Positions 24,501 through 36,646 of a stretch of DNA of 64,000 bases are shown here, one piece after another. How positions within the stretch are numbered: the first letter of the stretch is position 1; each line of letters begins with the position of its first letter. Under the pieces are notes generated by a model, which was given only the letters and a program-made list of their open reading frames with translations, made no database searches and was not told the origin of the DNA. This DNA comes from Cinnamomum chago (Eukaryota > Streptophyta > Magnoliopsida > Laurales > Lauraceae), in contig CP142456.1 in assembly GCA_038049695.1 (NCBI GenBank), positions 20,184,501 through 20,248,500 on the forward strand, read 5' to 3'. The position numbers were made by a program, and so were the translations under genes.

Positions 24501-24956
24501 TGTAAGCTTAAGATCCCTCAATCCACAGGAGGATCTCCTTGGGTCTAAACCAAATGGAACAATGAAGTAAACATAAATAATCTGAGAATGGGGAGGAGCC
24601 TACCTGACTCCAAAACTCTTTCTTGAAGTGACAGAAACTCTTTGAAATGATAGAGGCTTGGAACACACGTGGGGTTTACAACTCCTTTGCGTTTGCTATT
24701 CTTTCTTGCTTAGTGATGGATGCCAAGAAACTATTAACCAAAGGAGTTACCCAAGGGTCCTTTTATAGGAGATTTGTTCCCATCATGGAACCATTAACCC
24801 CCAATTATCTCCTAACCCTTTAATCTCAGCCCATTAGTAATTTGTTGGCAAGTGAGCACAAAATAATTAGGTCTCTTACATGTTCACACAAGTGGGTATG
24901 ATCAAAATTCCTTAAAGGGCTTGTGGTCATGTGGGCCACACCCATTTAATCCAACA
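24501..24956 (-). repeat. 5' LTR of the copia element
   Basis: 456 bp bounded by TGTAAGCTTAAG and TTTAATCCAACA on the plus strand, followed by the target duplication AATCA and then CUL1 exon sequence. Confidence 0.93.
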
Positions 24957-25309
24957 AATCAAACAAACTTTGAGGAGTATCTTAACAATAACCCTAATGC
25001 AAACCCTGGGATGGACTTGACTGTCACTGTCCTGACCACTGGATTCTGGCCAAGTTATAAATCATTTGATCTCAACCTTACTTCAAAGATGGTAAGGGCG
25101 TAGGTTTTTGGTCACTATGTGTCTAGAGTATAAATGAATACGTTGTAAATTAACTATGGGTGTTTGCATCTCAGGTTAAACGTGCTGAAGTTTTCAAAGA
25201 ATTCTATCAAACAAAAACCAAGCCTAGAAAACTTACATGGATCTATTCACTTGGTACTTGTAACAAGTTTGAACCGAAAACAATGGAGGTCATAGTGATC
25301 ACATATCAG

Positions 25310-26160
25310 GTGACTCCTTCAAATCCATCACCTGCCAATTTCAGAAATGTGGTGACTTGGAACTTCAAACTTAGTTGAGGAGACTTTGCATGTAACTCGA
25401 GTCTAAGTGGGGTGGCAAGTGGTCTAGGCCAGCCCAAGCGTGGCCCCAGTATAGCCCGCTTTGAGTTGGATTTGAACATGATTAGAATTGTAAAAGGAAT
25501 ATGATTTTATGGTGAAAGTCACTTTTTTCTAAGCATGTTTTTAATTTGATTTGTTGGACATGTGTGCTGGATCAAGAATCATATTAATGCCATTTGGTAG
25601 GTGTAAGATAATGGATGGGTATTGCTAATGATGAATGATGATACACCAAAAATGTCTTTGTCTCTCTCCCACCTTTTTGTAAAACATAATATCATGATGA
25701 ATGAATGAATGTTGGTGTGAATGTAATGATAATGATATTGGTGGTAGTATGGTGTAGTTGAATGTAAGGGTGAAGGTATTGCAAGTTGTTTGAGCCTAGC
25801 ATCGGAGCCAGGAGAGCATATAACTAGAGTGCTTTGTGCATTATGTGATTAAAGAACACTTTTCCTATAGCCGGATCCACTGTGATGTTGGTCAGCGACC
25901 TGTGAGTCCATCTAACTTGGACTGTAACAACTCAGATGCTTGGGGTGCTGGAGTTATAATCATTTGCTTGACTTAATGGGGATGCAAGTCCACAATGGTG
26001 GGCACTATCCTATTGTTTAGTTGTACCTCAGGCAAGTTATGATGTGCCGTCTGTTTAAGTATTTAGATATGCAATGCTTTGATTATGAGCAAGATTTGTT
26101 AAGCATAGATCATGTACCAAAAAACAAAAAAAAGGTTAATATACATGAAGTTTATTTTAA
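25310..26160. other. Non-coding DNA after the CUL1 fragment
   Basis: After the last cullin exon an open frame runs on to a stop at 25378 without cullin similarity. The next exon, which should begin with an alanine- and leucine-rich stretch, is absent. The rest is AT-rich; I see no gene. Confidence 0.6.
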
Positions 26161-26464
26161 GTAATTTAAAAAAAAAATATTGCTTTTAGTGACGACCACA
26201 TGACCGCCACTAAAAGCAGTATATTTAAAAGAAGGCGCATTCGGCTACAGGTCCTTGAACAGGCCTTATATCCACAATCTTTTTTCATAGTGTGGTAGGT
26301 CCTTTTTCCAAAATTTGAAAACCTAAAATGTTCAAGTTTCGCTTTCTTTAAAATTTCTTATTTATTTGAAGATAAATCATATCCCATGATTAGTGGGATA
26401 TGCCATTAATAATGGTCAACTACCATTTAATTGGCCACGACTAATGAAAATCCCATTAATGAGA

Positions 26465-27150
26465 TTTTCAAATAAATTTTAAAAAGACACAATAAATTTC
26501 AAGAAACGCAAACAATTATCAGAACGTAAATAAATTTCAAAAGACGCAAATAAATCTCAAAAGAAAACAGATAAATTTAAAAAGACGCAAATAAATTTCA
26601 AAAGATTCAAATAAATTTAAAAAAACGAAAATAAATTTCAAAAAATGAAAATAAATTTCAAAAGATGTAAATAATATTAAAAAATGCAAATAAATTTCAA
26701 GAAGTGCAAATACATATTTCAAAACTCAGTTAAATTTATTTTAGAAAATGCAAATAAACTTGAAAAGACGCAAATAAATTCAAGAGACACAAATAAAATT
26801 AAAAAACGCAAATAAATTTTTAAAAAAAACGCAAAAAAATTTGCCAAAAAAATCAGATAGATTTTCCAAACACTCAGATAAATTAAAAAAAACTCAAATA
26901 AATTTGCCAAAAACACAGAAAGACTTGATCAAAAATTTAGTTAAAATTTCCAAAATAGAGATAAATTCTCCAAAAACTCGGATATATTTGCCAACAACTC
27001 AGATAAATTTGCCAAAAACTCAAACAGATTTGTCAAAAACTCAAATAAATTTTCCAGAAACTCAGTTAAATTTATTAGAAATTCAAATAAATTTTCAAAA
27101 AAACTCTAATAAATTTGACAAAAACAAAGAAAAATTTGACAAAAATTTGA
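26465..27150. repeat. 21-bp minisatellite
   Basis: About 30 diverged units of the form CGCAAATAAATTTCAAAAGA cover this stretch. Because 21 is a multiple of three, it opens heptad-like frames on both strands (for example PKTQINL repeats at 26841-27130) that are not genes. Confidence 0.9.
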
Positions 27151-27629
27151 CCGTAGCCGACATCAGCCTTGGCTTTAATTGTTGGGCTTCTGAACTGGGT
27201 CAGGCCAAGACTGACGCAAGACTGAACTGGGGGCTAAAAACCGACCCAACATCCCTCCTCCTCTGGTTACGCGAAGTCCTGGTGACGTTTGTGGTGGCAC
27301 CGGAAACAACTAATAGATACTCTCTCTGTTAATTGAGCCCACTGCAACACGTTAGACTTTTCTTCTCTCTGCGTCTATGAAATTGTAGAAACCAGACTCC
27401 GAGGGGGCGCTAGCCTCTCCTTCCCTGACGACAATGGCATAGCGGGCGGCAACAGAGATCTCACCCTTTTCTGGTCTCCTTTTCTGATTCCGGCAATCGA
27501 CTTCCGGAACCCAAACCAACAGAGATTTGATTCCTCTGTTTTCTCTGCAATAGGAACAGGGCACATTGGCCTTCTCCTTCTCTGCGACAACAACACCAAG
27601 AATCAAGGAGTCCCTATTCTTTGTTTGCT

Positions 27630-28080
27630 TCCAAAAATAGGACTAAATCAACCTGCATCGTTTCCCTTCGCTTATCATATCGGGGCTGAGGCCCTTTTCC
27701 TAATGTTCTGCCTCTCATTGAAATGGAACTGTGGTCTATTGATGACTTTGCCATCAACGAAGAGATCCTCTCCATACTCCTTATTGGACACAGCAAGATA
27801 AGAATCAGGCAAGACCCAAAGAACACCAGGTAGCCCTTTAACATTGTAAGAAAGCTTTTCTGATCTCAATGCACCAAAACCTATATAAGTCATCGTACAA
27901 ACTAAGTAAATATTCTTCTTTGCTTCTTCTTCACTTCCGACAACAGCGGCAAGTGTCTTTAAGTATGAAGCAATCATCTCGCCATTAGAGGATTTAGGGT
28001 TTCCAGAGAACTCCATGACTATGAGCCAATGCTTGTAGTCTCAACCATTGAGAAGGATTGTCTCCTTGGGGGGGTCTGTT
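27630..28080 (-). pseudogene. MORF/DAG-family organellar RNA-editing factor pseudogene
   Basis: The reading starts PPKETILLNG, continues DYKHWLIVMEFSGNPKSS, and includes YLKTLAAVVGSEEEAKKNI, LPGVLWVLPDSYLAVSNKEY and GKVINRPQFHF. This is the MORF (RIP/DAG-like) domain of plant proteins that partner PPR proteins in plastid or mitochondrial C-to-U editing. A TGA stands where the family has the conserved cysteine (NGCDYEHW), and a frameshift after FNERQN moves the C-terminal RYDKRRETMQ tail to another frame. No transit peptide or upstream exons are seen. The domain is continuous; whether that reflects loss of introns needs comparison with a MORF gene. It lies between CACTA-like repeats and may have been captured. 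Confidence 0.88.
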
Positions 28081-28560
28081 GCTCTAGTTAGGAGATGGAT
28101 TGTTCAGGGGCGACTAGCCCGACCTAGATGTGGTTCTCCACAAGTCGGGATTTGACGGAGAATGAAAGATTTGAAATTTTAAAATTCAGAATTTTATGCC
28201 TAAATAGTTGAAAGGGCAAATCAGTCATGAGATGTCATGTTGCATATCTAGGGACCTTTCGCTAAAATATATGCAGCTATATAGACTATAGGCCTTAGAG
28301 AAAAAGTTATTGGACATGAGGCCTTACAAGACCCTACTGAGGGACTTTTGGCTAATTATCCCTTAAAAAAAATACTTCTTTTAGTTGCGGCCATTTGACC
28401 GCCATTACAAAAGCTACTTATTTTAGCGGTGGCCATTCTCGCTTTTACTGGTGGCCGCTGGCCCCCACTAAAAGTTTCCTTCGTAGGCCGCAAAACTACT
28501 CAATAGCGGTAGTCGCCGCCCGTCACTAAAACCTTTACCGACTTGACCTATACCTCAACA

Positions 28561-29115
28561 AGTGATGGACACCATGATCGACGCTAAAGAAAGGATGTTC
28601 TTCTAATCCTTCTTGGTTATACCAGTGATCTTCGATGACTTGAATTAAGAAGATCAAGTCAAAGAAAGATAAAAAAACCAAGAAGGATTAGAAGATCAAG
28701 TCAAAAAAAGAAAGGAGATAACAATCTGTCACTCAAGAAGAGCCAATGATGTGGAAGTCCAACCCTGAGGCCCACTGCCCTTGGACGTCCACCTCATCCC
28801 CTCTCTATCTCCTCCTCTGCGCAATCCACACCTCATCCCCTCTTTTTCCTTCTCCACACTTTCTCCTCCTCTACGCAATTTTCTGTGAGACTCGTTGCTC
28901 ATAGATGTGTTCAAGATAAAGAAAGAAGATCAAATTAATTCCAATTCCAATTACAATTGCTTTTCTTACAAGTTTAAGGTTCTTTAAGACCTACTAGAAT
29001 GGATGCTAGTCTAATTAATCAAATCAATGTGGCGGATGTAATCAATCAAACAAGATAGAACTAGCAAATAAATCTACCAAGCAATAACCATAAGAAGGCA
29101 GACACAAATATAACA
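28561..29115. other. Non-coding, with a local inverted repeat
   Basis: Inverted copies of AATCCTTCTTGGTT and AACCAAGAAGGATT lie at about 28597 and 28676, beside direct repeats of AGATCAAGTC. No gene is seen. Confidence 0.5.
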
Positions 29116-31497
29116 TGAAAACCCTTTCCAGGGAGAAAAACCACGATCTAGAAATCAAGATTTCAAGAACAGTTACAAGATATACTCACGGCTCCTTTAC
29201 CTCAGTCTGTACCTCGACTTAAGGACCGTAGGTGTTCTTACACAGAATCCACTAACACGACTTCCACAGTGCACCATTCTCCTTACTGGATCTCCTCACA
29301 CCTTGCCAACCAAGATGATCAATCTTCTACAAGAGAGTAGAAGCAACAAAACCTTCTAGAGCAACCCTTCAGAATAATCTCTCAATGGCTCTAGAGAAAC
29401 AAGGAAATCTCTCTCACCGTATTCTAACCTTATACTAAGAGAGAGAATTAACTTCTTGTGTTGTGTCTTTTGGTGGAGAGAATCACCCAATTTATAGCCC
29501 TAAGTTCGTCCCCCCTTAGTCTTCTAATAATAACCCACTAAGAATCTCAATTCGTCTTAAACTCTGTCATAGAGTCCAGATCGAACCGGGCGTTAGCTCC
29601 ATTCTCGCTATCTTGCTATATCGAGACACTTCTGTCTCGGCCTGACAGATTTTGTTCTGTCATGGTTTTTAGCCTAACAATCTCCCCCTTTTGGCAATTC
29701 TTGGATAAAATCCCTTAGAACAATACAATTTGATCTACCCAGAAGTAAAACCCAAAATACATTAAATTTAAAACAAAAGAAATTCAGCACTGTAGATCTT
29801 GGATTGCCCTGCATTGTATAGCTCCCTTTAACTCCATTCTTCTCCCCCTGCATTGTATAGCTCCCCCTAACTCCATTCTTCTCCCCCTGCATTGTATAGC
29901 TCCCCCTAACTCCATTCTTCTCCCCCTCCATTTGTCCATAATTGACAAACAAATATCATCATGCAACTTCTGTTAATCTGGATGCAGTAGCTCCCCCTCA
30001 ATATAATCTTCGTATCAGCACTAGGGTGGGGGCTTGATCTTGCGGATTAGAGGTGATGAAGCTTAGGCAAACACACTTGCAAATTAAAATATTTTAGCAT
30101 AGTGTGTACCAATACAGTAGGTATGTCTTCTTTCTTGACCCAAACAACTTTGGTATTCTTCTTTTTTACCTTATTAGCATTATGCGTTTTCCATTACTTT
30201 TGATTCGGTAAACTTCGCAGCTTGTTGCAATGGGGTCGAATGTGTCCTTTAATTCCATAATGATGATAAGTGGGAATTCATTCAGGATGTGACACAATAA
30301 ACTTCTTTGGAGTTTTCTTTGCAACACTAACAACATGATTAGTAACAACTGAATTTTTAACAAAACAATATTTACCTTTGGCATTCGAAGTGGATAATCC
30401 GTCAGCGTAGCCAATGCCATGCTTGTCAATGAGTGCCTTTTGATTGCACAGGATGTCATCTAGTTTTCTCGATCCAGTGTTCTTCCTATCAATGAAGCTT
30501 TAGCAGTATTTCACTTAGATGGAACCATCTTGAGTCTTCCATTCAGATCATAATTCTCTGCTATCAAAGTCTTCATATCAGAATCAAGTAAGTCACACTT
30601 TTGTGATTCTACAGTCAATTTGTCAACCAACTTGTTATTTTCATCCTCCAGTTTTTGTACTTTAGCAAGTGAATCTGCAAGTTCAGCTTTAAGGGAGGAA
30701 TTCTGCTCTTCAAACTCTTTATACTTATTGGTTACTTTTTCATTCATCTTCAGCATCTTCATGGTCTTTGCAAACAATGTTTGATATTCAGCTTGCCAGT
30801 TATGCTCTGTTTTTTACTCACTATCTTCATGATCAGTCCCATCATTAGAAGAAACAGGTGGAGTAGCAGAAACTGAAGTTGCCATGAATGCGATGAATTT
30901 TTCTTTGCTAGCTTTAGGCTTCTCATACTCAAACCCTTTCAAAGTAAAAGCCATTTTCTTTGGTTTTCTATTACCACAATTACTAGCAATGTGTCCATAG
31001 CCTTGACACTCATAGCACTTAATCCCTTTAGAAGATTTCTTCTTCACACCAGATTTAGGGATTTTGGTAAAAGTGCCTTCGCGATAGATATCTATTCTAG
31101 CAATATTTGGATCAATGCAATAAAATAGTGCAACCCTCTCTTATACCAATTGAAGGTTTTCTAGGGAGAAAACCACGATCTAGAAATCAAGATTTCACGA
31201 ACAGTTACAAGATGTACTCACAGCTCTCTTTTACTTCAGTCTGTACCTCGACCTAAGGATTGTATTTATTCTTGCACAGAATCCACTAACACGACTTCTA
31301 CAATGCACTGTTCTCTTTACTTGATCTTCTCGCACCTTGCCAACCAAGATAATCAATCTTCTAGAAGAGAGTAGAAGCAACAAAACCTTCTAGAGCAACC
31401 CTTCAGAACAATCTCTCAGCACCATGCTCGCTATAGCGAGACACTTCTCTATTTCGGCCTAATAGATTTTTTTTCTGTCATGGTTTTTGGCCTAACA
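29116..31497 (-). mobile_element. LTR retrotransposon with SIRE-like copia gag (fossil, internally shortened)
   Basis: Two related LTRs face the same way: 31151-31497 (5') and 29116-29679 (3'), both with the block AAACCACGATCTAGAAATCA at one end and GCCTAACA at the other. On the minus strand a purine tract (AAAAGGGGGAG) adjoins the 3' LTR, and TTGGTATAAGAGAG, a primer-binding-site-like stretch, adjoins the 5' LTR. Internally a CCHC knuckle (CYECQGYGHIASNC) lies near 30980, a coiled-coil segment at 30511-30777, and a second knuckle-like stretch near 30240. Knuckle followed by coiled coil is characteristic of SIRE/Maximus gag. No pol is left and the element is broken. No clear target duplication was found. 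Confidence 0.78.
29809..29935. repeat. 39-bp tandem repeat next to the polypurine tract
   Basis: About three and a half copies of a unit containing CTGCATTGTATAGCTCCCCC and TAACTCCATTCTTCTCC. On the element's sense strand this is a series of GGGGGAG purine tracts. Confidence 0.85.
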
Positions 31498-33597
31498 CAA
31501 GTCAAGCCAAGACAGAGTTTTATTTTTGAAAGAGTCTCAAGCCAAAAAGGAGGAAAAGACTATAAATAGACCCTTAGCGGGGACCCCCAAATGCTCCCTA
31601 GACTAGGTCGTCCTCCCACCCCCCCCCCCCCCCCCACCTCCTCTTCCCTCTTCCTCTCTTCCCCACTTTTAGATCTAGGTCCTTTAGTTCTATTTCTCCA
31701 CGTTTTCTATTTTTCTTAAGGTAGCTTTGGGCCTTGCCCAAGCAAAACTTAGGTTTAGGAAGAGCAGAAGTTGTACTTAAGAATGTTCTTAATGAAGATC
31801 CTTTTTTTTCTTACGTGCAATGGTTGGTTAACGTAGCGATTGGAGCTCTAGATGAAGTTAAGTATGCCATAATTGCTCTCTATTCATGTGAATGCTTGTT
31901 GATCTAGTTGTTTTATTTTATGTGCTTGAATGTTAGAATAGGCTTGTCTTCATACCAACAGGTGCCTTTCTTTTTGTAGCTCACAATGTTAAAATAAGCC
32001 TTTTATCATCTATGCTTACTTTTGAGAGATTATGCTTGGGAACATGTTTTCTCTTATAGTCTATGCTTAGGTTTGATGGGTGATTATTAGGTAATTTTAA
32101 CACTTTTATAAAGGGAATGAGGTCTTGGGTGTTTTGATAAACCTTTTATAGGAAAACCATCTCTAGTAATGAGAATATTGATTTAAAAGTTAGATTATCT
32201 GGATTTGGATGCCTTGAATGGGTCCGGATTTGAAGTATAAAAGTTGATTAGCATGTGTTTGCATGAAAAAAAGGATGTTTTGGAATGCTTAATGGATTCT
32301 TGATGCTCTGGTCTAATTATTACTATTGATTATCTTTTTATTATTATCAACATCTCATATTCTATTAACTTTAGTTTTATGCATTGTTAATGTTTGATGC
32401 CTTTAGATTTTTATTCTTGATTTGCTATCTCTGGGTTCGACCCGTACTTGCCGCTATATATTTATAGACGCCATTCACTTGCGGTATGCCATAACTTTAG
32501 AACAAGTTTCAGCACTAATATTTTGACAGATTTGGCTTGGTTTTTATCCCAAAAGTTCGCACTTTGAAAACCAGTCAAACGGACTCTATTTGACTCAAAA
32601 TTTTCCTGGATTGAACCTTGATATATAGATTTTGAACCCTCTCAATTTCAAAAAAATATACTTTCAAGAAGTCAGACTTGTACCGTAAACATGGCCAGTC
32701 AATCAGGCAAATTCTGTAATCAACAAAAACACTTGTTTAATTGGCCCACTTTACAATAGCATAACTTCTTTGTTTTTTTATTCTTTTTCATCTCTATTTT
32801 TTTATTTTTTTTTATTTTTCCATATTAGGAAACTAAAATCCAACCATTACTTTTAGGTTTTGATTAATCTAAGTGGGTCATATATATCTGTAAACTTGGG
32901 CCTGTGCAACAGTCCCAGCACTAGGAATTTTTTTAGCACTTAAAGTGTCCATTCAACTTAGGACTACATTAAGAGTTTTAGCGTTGCATCTTTCACTCAA
33001 ATTTCATTAGTTTAGGGTTTTTAAATTTAGATTATGTTGATGTTTCAATTAATGGATTTTACTGAAAATTGTTAGCTATTTTCAATAGTTTGTTTAGATC
33101 TAACTTTTTAGTTGTTTTCTCTTAGGTAAAATTCCAGGTTTGGAAGGACTCTAGAATGAAAGGAATTGAGGAATTGCTTTTAAGAAAACAAGTTGCTCTC
33201 AGAATTGCCAAAAATAAAAATTGATTTTAGAACCGCAACGAAAGAAAAAAACATGTTAAAGATTAGCATGGACCTGCTGTAAGAGTTTCTAAACTTTACC
33301 CCACGAATCTTTTACTTGCAAGTAGTGCTTGATTGACTTAAATTTTTGCAAAGTGTGATTGCTTGATTGACACACAAGTAAATTGGACTCACACACTTAG
33401 TTAAGGGCAATTGACCCCAACAAGATAAGGATTGGATTTCATCAACTTGTCCTTGTCCAATTAGGTTTAATCACATCTCACATAGGTGCCAAGCTTTAAT
33501 TAAAATAAAATAGGAACGAGACCCTAGGAATTCGAGCTCATTAGGACGAAGACCACCAAAGGTTGCACCAGTTGCATTCTTTGGTCAAGCGGGAGAT
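31498..33597 (+). other. LTR-like leader with TATA box; limits unclear
   Basis: A TATA box (ACTATAAATAGACCC, near 31558) is followed by a C-rich tract including an uninterrupted poly-C run (about 31619-31637) and CT-rich DNA. At 32431-32475 the phrase GGGTTCGACCCGTACTTGCC resembles the end region of plant Ty3 LTRs of the Athila/Tat kind. I could not define ends or a target duplication. The rest to 33597 holds no gene; its last bases (GCGGGAGAT) are the purine tract of the next element. Confidence 0.35.
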
Positions 33598-35318
33598 TGT
33601 TAGATTGTATGGTCTCAATCCATCAGATGATGTAATAAATTGATTAATTTCTTTATTTATCAATAAAATCATACTTTCCTTTCATGAGATGAATGGTGTT
33701 TTATTACTTAATACACATGACCAATACATATGACATGATGGTTTATGAGATGAACTGGGTCCCATTAGTAGATTAGATGTGATATATGTATATGGATGAG
33801 ATCCACATACGGGAGACATGTGTCACAAATCTTATACTTAAAAATATCTTCACAACCAGTGATGAGACTGGGCATTTCATTTAATAAGGTTGCAGTACTT
33901 TGATCACTATGAGATAGTTTGATTTGTCTCGATCGTCAGAATGTAAGATTCTGGATCATGGCGCTGATACATTAGATGTATTGAATGACCATGCGAAGCA
34001 CCTTATGAATACTGTCTTGATTTTAAGGCCTGCTCTCATAATTCTCTAGCAATAGACTCTCAATCCTAAGACATTGATGAACTCAAGTTTCTATCTATTC
34101 ATTTGCTTTGAGTCACTAATGAGTGAGGCCAACTGTAGGTCAACACAACGATGTCTTGGGTACGTGATAGTAGGACTGTGGGAACATCCAATGATCAAGA
34201 TGAAATCTACCTATATTATCCCCTTGTGCCAATTAATGGATTTGTCATTAGTAAGTGCGCACCCATCTTGATTAAGAGTTAATTGGATGGTACTGATGAT
34301 CATTGTGATTAATTGGGGCTCAAAGATAATAAGATGTGGGTCTAAGATTGGATGGGATAGATTTATTCCAATTGATCCATGGATAATGATGGAGGGGCCT
34401 ACTTGTGGTAATGTGGAAGTTTAGGGTCTTCATTGTAATTTATTCCTAAGACTGGAGTGCAATTGCATTTATATAGTGGTGTTATTTGCAATTAACTGTG
34501 GGCCCGGATTGCACATGAGATATGGGGTCGCGATGTCCCAGTTGGAGCCAACTTTCTAAGGAATCCCTTGTGGTCCCCACGCTACCCCAAGATATTCAAA
34601 AGATATTAATCCTACTTGAACTCCAAAATGAAGAAATTAGAAAGTTTCCATTTCTATTTGAAGTGAGACTTCTAATAGTGGTAATAGTATGTTACTAATT
34701 AGTATGGAAGTGAGACTTCTAATATAATTAGTAAGAGAGACATAAGAGGAGGCTTGAGGGTTATTTAAAGGGGACACACCGCTTGGACGTCCTACACACT
34801 AATAGTATTGGACATTCAAAGCCTTTAAGTGCAAGAGTTGCACATCTCTCCTCTTCCTCTCTCTCTCTCTCTCTTCTAGTTCTCTTCTAGTTCCTCGAAG
34901 TTTCTAGTAGGATTTTCTCTTGGAGATTCCACCCATCTTCTTGAGAAAAGAGAATCTGATACGGGTCATAGCATGGAAGATCAGAAGGTCTTAGAGATTC
35001 CTATTTGATACGTGAAAGAGTTTCATCATCAAAGAAAAACGCAACTTCTCCATTAGAGCACAACCGAGCTCCAAAGGTATAATCTACTTCCTTACATGTT
35101 GTAGATTTTATGGATGCTTGTTGGCTGCTGTTCTATCTTATTGATAGGTTTATTTACTGATCATGATGGTTGAGATTAAGGACATGGATCCTGGATTGGA
35201 TTTATAGCTTTCTGAATATGGTTTATGGCCTTATGGATACTTGATCCCTAAGTCAAGTGGGTCAAAAATTTTAAAAATCTGTCCAAAATCTGTCCACAAG
35301 GCCCACCTACTTCCAACA
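33598..35318 (+). mobile_element. Copia 3' LTR, 1.7 kb (Angela/Tork-like), fossil
   Basis: It starts TGTTAGATTGTATGG directly after the purine tract GGTCAAGCGGGAGAT and ends CTTCCAACA. A region with GAGCTCCAAAGGTATAATC near 35070 is like the end part of Angela-type LTRs. No primer-binding site follows the end, and the preceding sequence has a purine tract, so this is a 3' LTR whose internal region has been lost or is unrecognisable. Confidence 0.65.
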
Positions 35319-36646
35319 ATCGACGTTTATGTAAGTCCTGTCCCTACAAGAAAGGGTGGCAGTCTCTGTTCTAGGAGTTTGGTTCTTAAGCGAGACCCTT
35401 GCCAAGTGCATTGTGAGTCCACCTCTCATCCTGGGGAACTATCTGGTTGAGTTGGCTTCATAAGACCAGATTGAAGGCCTAGGTGCATTTTTCAAACTAG
35501 TTAGGAGTTGTCTAGAAGTTAAAAACCTACTAGAAATTTCTCTGTGTCCTAGTCTTTGCTTGATTGCTTGCGCTTCATATTAGCATAATAGGACCTTGCA
35601 TATAGATTGGGTTAAACCATTACACGAGAGCTAGCCCAGAGAGAGAAAAATCTTGGGAATGTAGAAATAGAAGGTTGATTATAATAGAGCCCGAATTAAC
35701 CGTACTAATTTTTTTAGTACTCGAGTGAACCGGAATTTTTTTTTAAGTTTTTTTTTAAGAACGTACTAATTCATAGAGGGAGAATTGAACCGACAGTTCT
35801 GGTCCAAGTAACGGTGTCATCATTCTATGGAAAGTTCTATTTTATGAAGAAAATATGATTAGCATATTATCTTACACATATTTTGGAACTTTCCTAGACC
35901 AAACTTCGATATTACGGCCAACCATTGACATAAATATCTTAGCACAGGTCACCACATTTTTTGAACTTACTGTCCATCAAGCCTAATACAACCAAATCTA
36001 CTCATATTCACCTAGCCTGAACGGGCCACGAGCCTGGTCGACACGGCCCACCAGGGGTTTGCCATGGCACGGCACAGCCCGCGACGGGACGGGCCGTGCT
36101 CTGCATGCCTCTTTATTTTATTTTTTTCCATGCATCTATGTCAAAGGCCGTGTAGGCAAAGGCCCTTGAATTGGACAAGTTCTATTCTAGTGTTAGAATT
36201 GAACTTCTGAATAGGTAAATGCCAACCTTTCTAAAATCTAGGTGTGTAGCAACTCATTTTTAGGTCATCGACGACGCTAGATACCCTGGGCTGGGGGACT
36301 GGGAGTAACATGGGTAAATATGATCTCATAAGGTAGGGCCATTGACATAGATGCATGAGCCCTGAATTGGTGGGCTTATCAATTTTGTGCCCTTTGAAAA
36401 GTGGTAAGTGTTCAAGATAGAGTATTCATATGTCGACATCGCGATGTTAGGCCCAACAGGCAATAGATGAACAGTCCATGTCACATGTCAACAAATGAAA
36501 GTATTGGTAATATCACGTGTTTTTTTATTTCATTTATAAAAACTTCTTAAATTAAATTCTATTATGCTTTAAGCAAAATATCGTTCACCCCCACACTAAA
36601 GTGGAGACACCATCAACCATCCTCTCTACAATTATTTGAAGCATAA
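35319..36646. other. Non-coding, with GC-rich hAT-like words
   Basis: No gene is seen. At 36010-36115 a GC-rich block (GGGCCACGAGCC, GGGACGGGCCGTG) resembles the interior of hAT-type MITEs, but no matching ends were found. Confidence 0.45.

Larger units (their letters stand above)
9942..24956 (-). mobile_element. Copia retrotransposon (fossil), nested host of two solo LTRs and a Helitron
   Basis: The element reads on the minus strand. The 5' LTR is 24501-24956 and the 3' LTR 9942-10396. The primer-binding site lies next to the 5' LTR (TGGTATCAGAGC on the minus strand, 24487-24498) and the polypurine tract AGTGGGAGAA at 10397-10406. The target duplication AATCA is at 24957-24961 and at 9692-9696 (repeated before 9942 by the tandem duplication). 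Gag, integrase, reverse transcriptase and RNase H pieces are in copia order. By eye the LTRs differ at roughly 40 of 455 positions (about 9 percent), which at a common plant rate of 1.3e-8 per site per year suggests some 3-4 million years. The coding region is broken in many places. Without its three insertions it would be about 6.5 kb. Confidence 0.93.
9439..25309 (+). pseudogene. CUL1: CUL1-like cullin fragment, exon split by a copia element
   Basis: Three consecutive exons of a cullin-1 homologue, the scaffold of SCF ubiquitin ligases, can be read. Exon a (9439-9561) encodes KKLACRLLFDKSANDDHER and, after one extra base that shifts the frame, a stretch ending CGGQFTSKMEGM. Exon b begins at 9665 (VTDLTIAREN), is interrupted at 9696 by the copia insertion, and resumes at 24962 ([18 protein letters not shown] then [20 protein letters not shown]) to 25091. 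Exon c (25175-25309) encodes [19 protein letters not shown], then IYSLGTCN, and ends VIVITYQ; it lacks about three residues after GTCN compared with the family. All exons keep AG/GT borders. The N-terminal half, the last cullin repeats and the neddylation domain are missing, so this is a truncated duplicate and cannot make a cullin. The frame outside the one insertion is well kept, implying a fairly recent loss. Confidence 0.92.
26171..28560. mobile_element. Possible CACTA-type element (subterminal repeats only)
   Basis: Words of the type TTTTAGTGGCGGTC, with complement GACCGCCACTAAAAG, occur at 26180-26215 and several times at 28375-28545. Such repeats are typical subterminal motifs of plant En/Spm (CACTA) transposons. 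Between them lie the 21-bp minisatellite and the MORF pseudogene. I find neither the CACTA termini nor a 3-bp target duplication, so the limits are uncertain. Confidence 0.45.

Noticed and set aside
26841-27332. 163-codon frame with heptad-like KTQINLP repeats
   Set aside because: It is the 21-bp minisatellite read in frame; the other strand is open as well.
29809-29935. Short regular repeats considered as a CRISPR-like array
   Set aside because: Units are adjacent with no unique spacers, next to a retroelement purine tract, in plant nuclear DNA.
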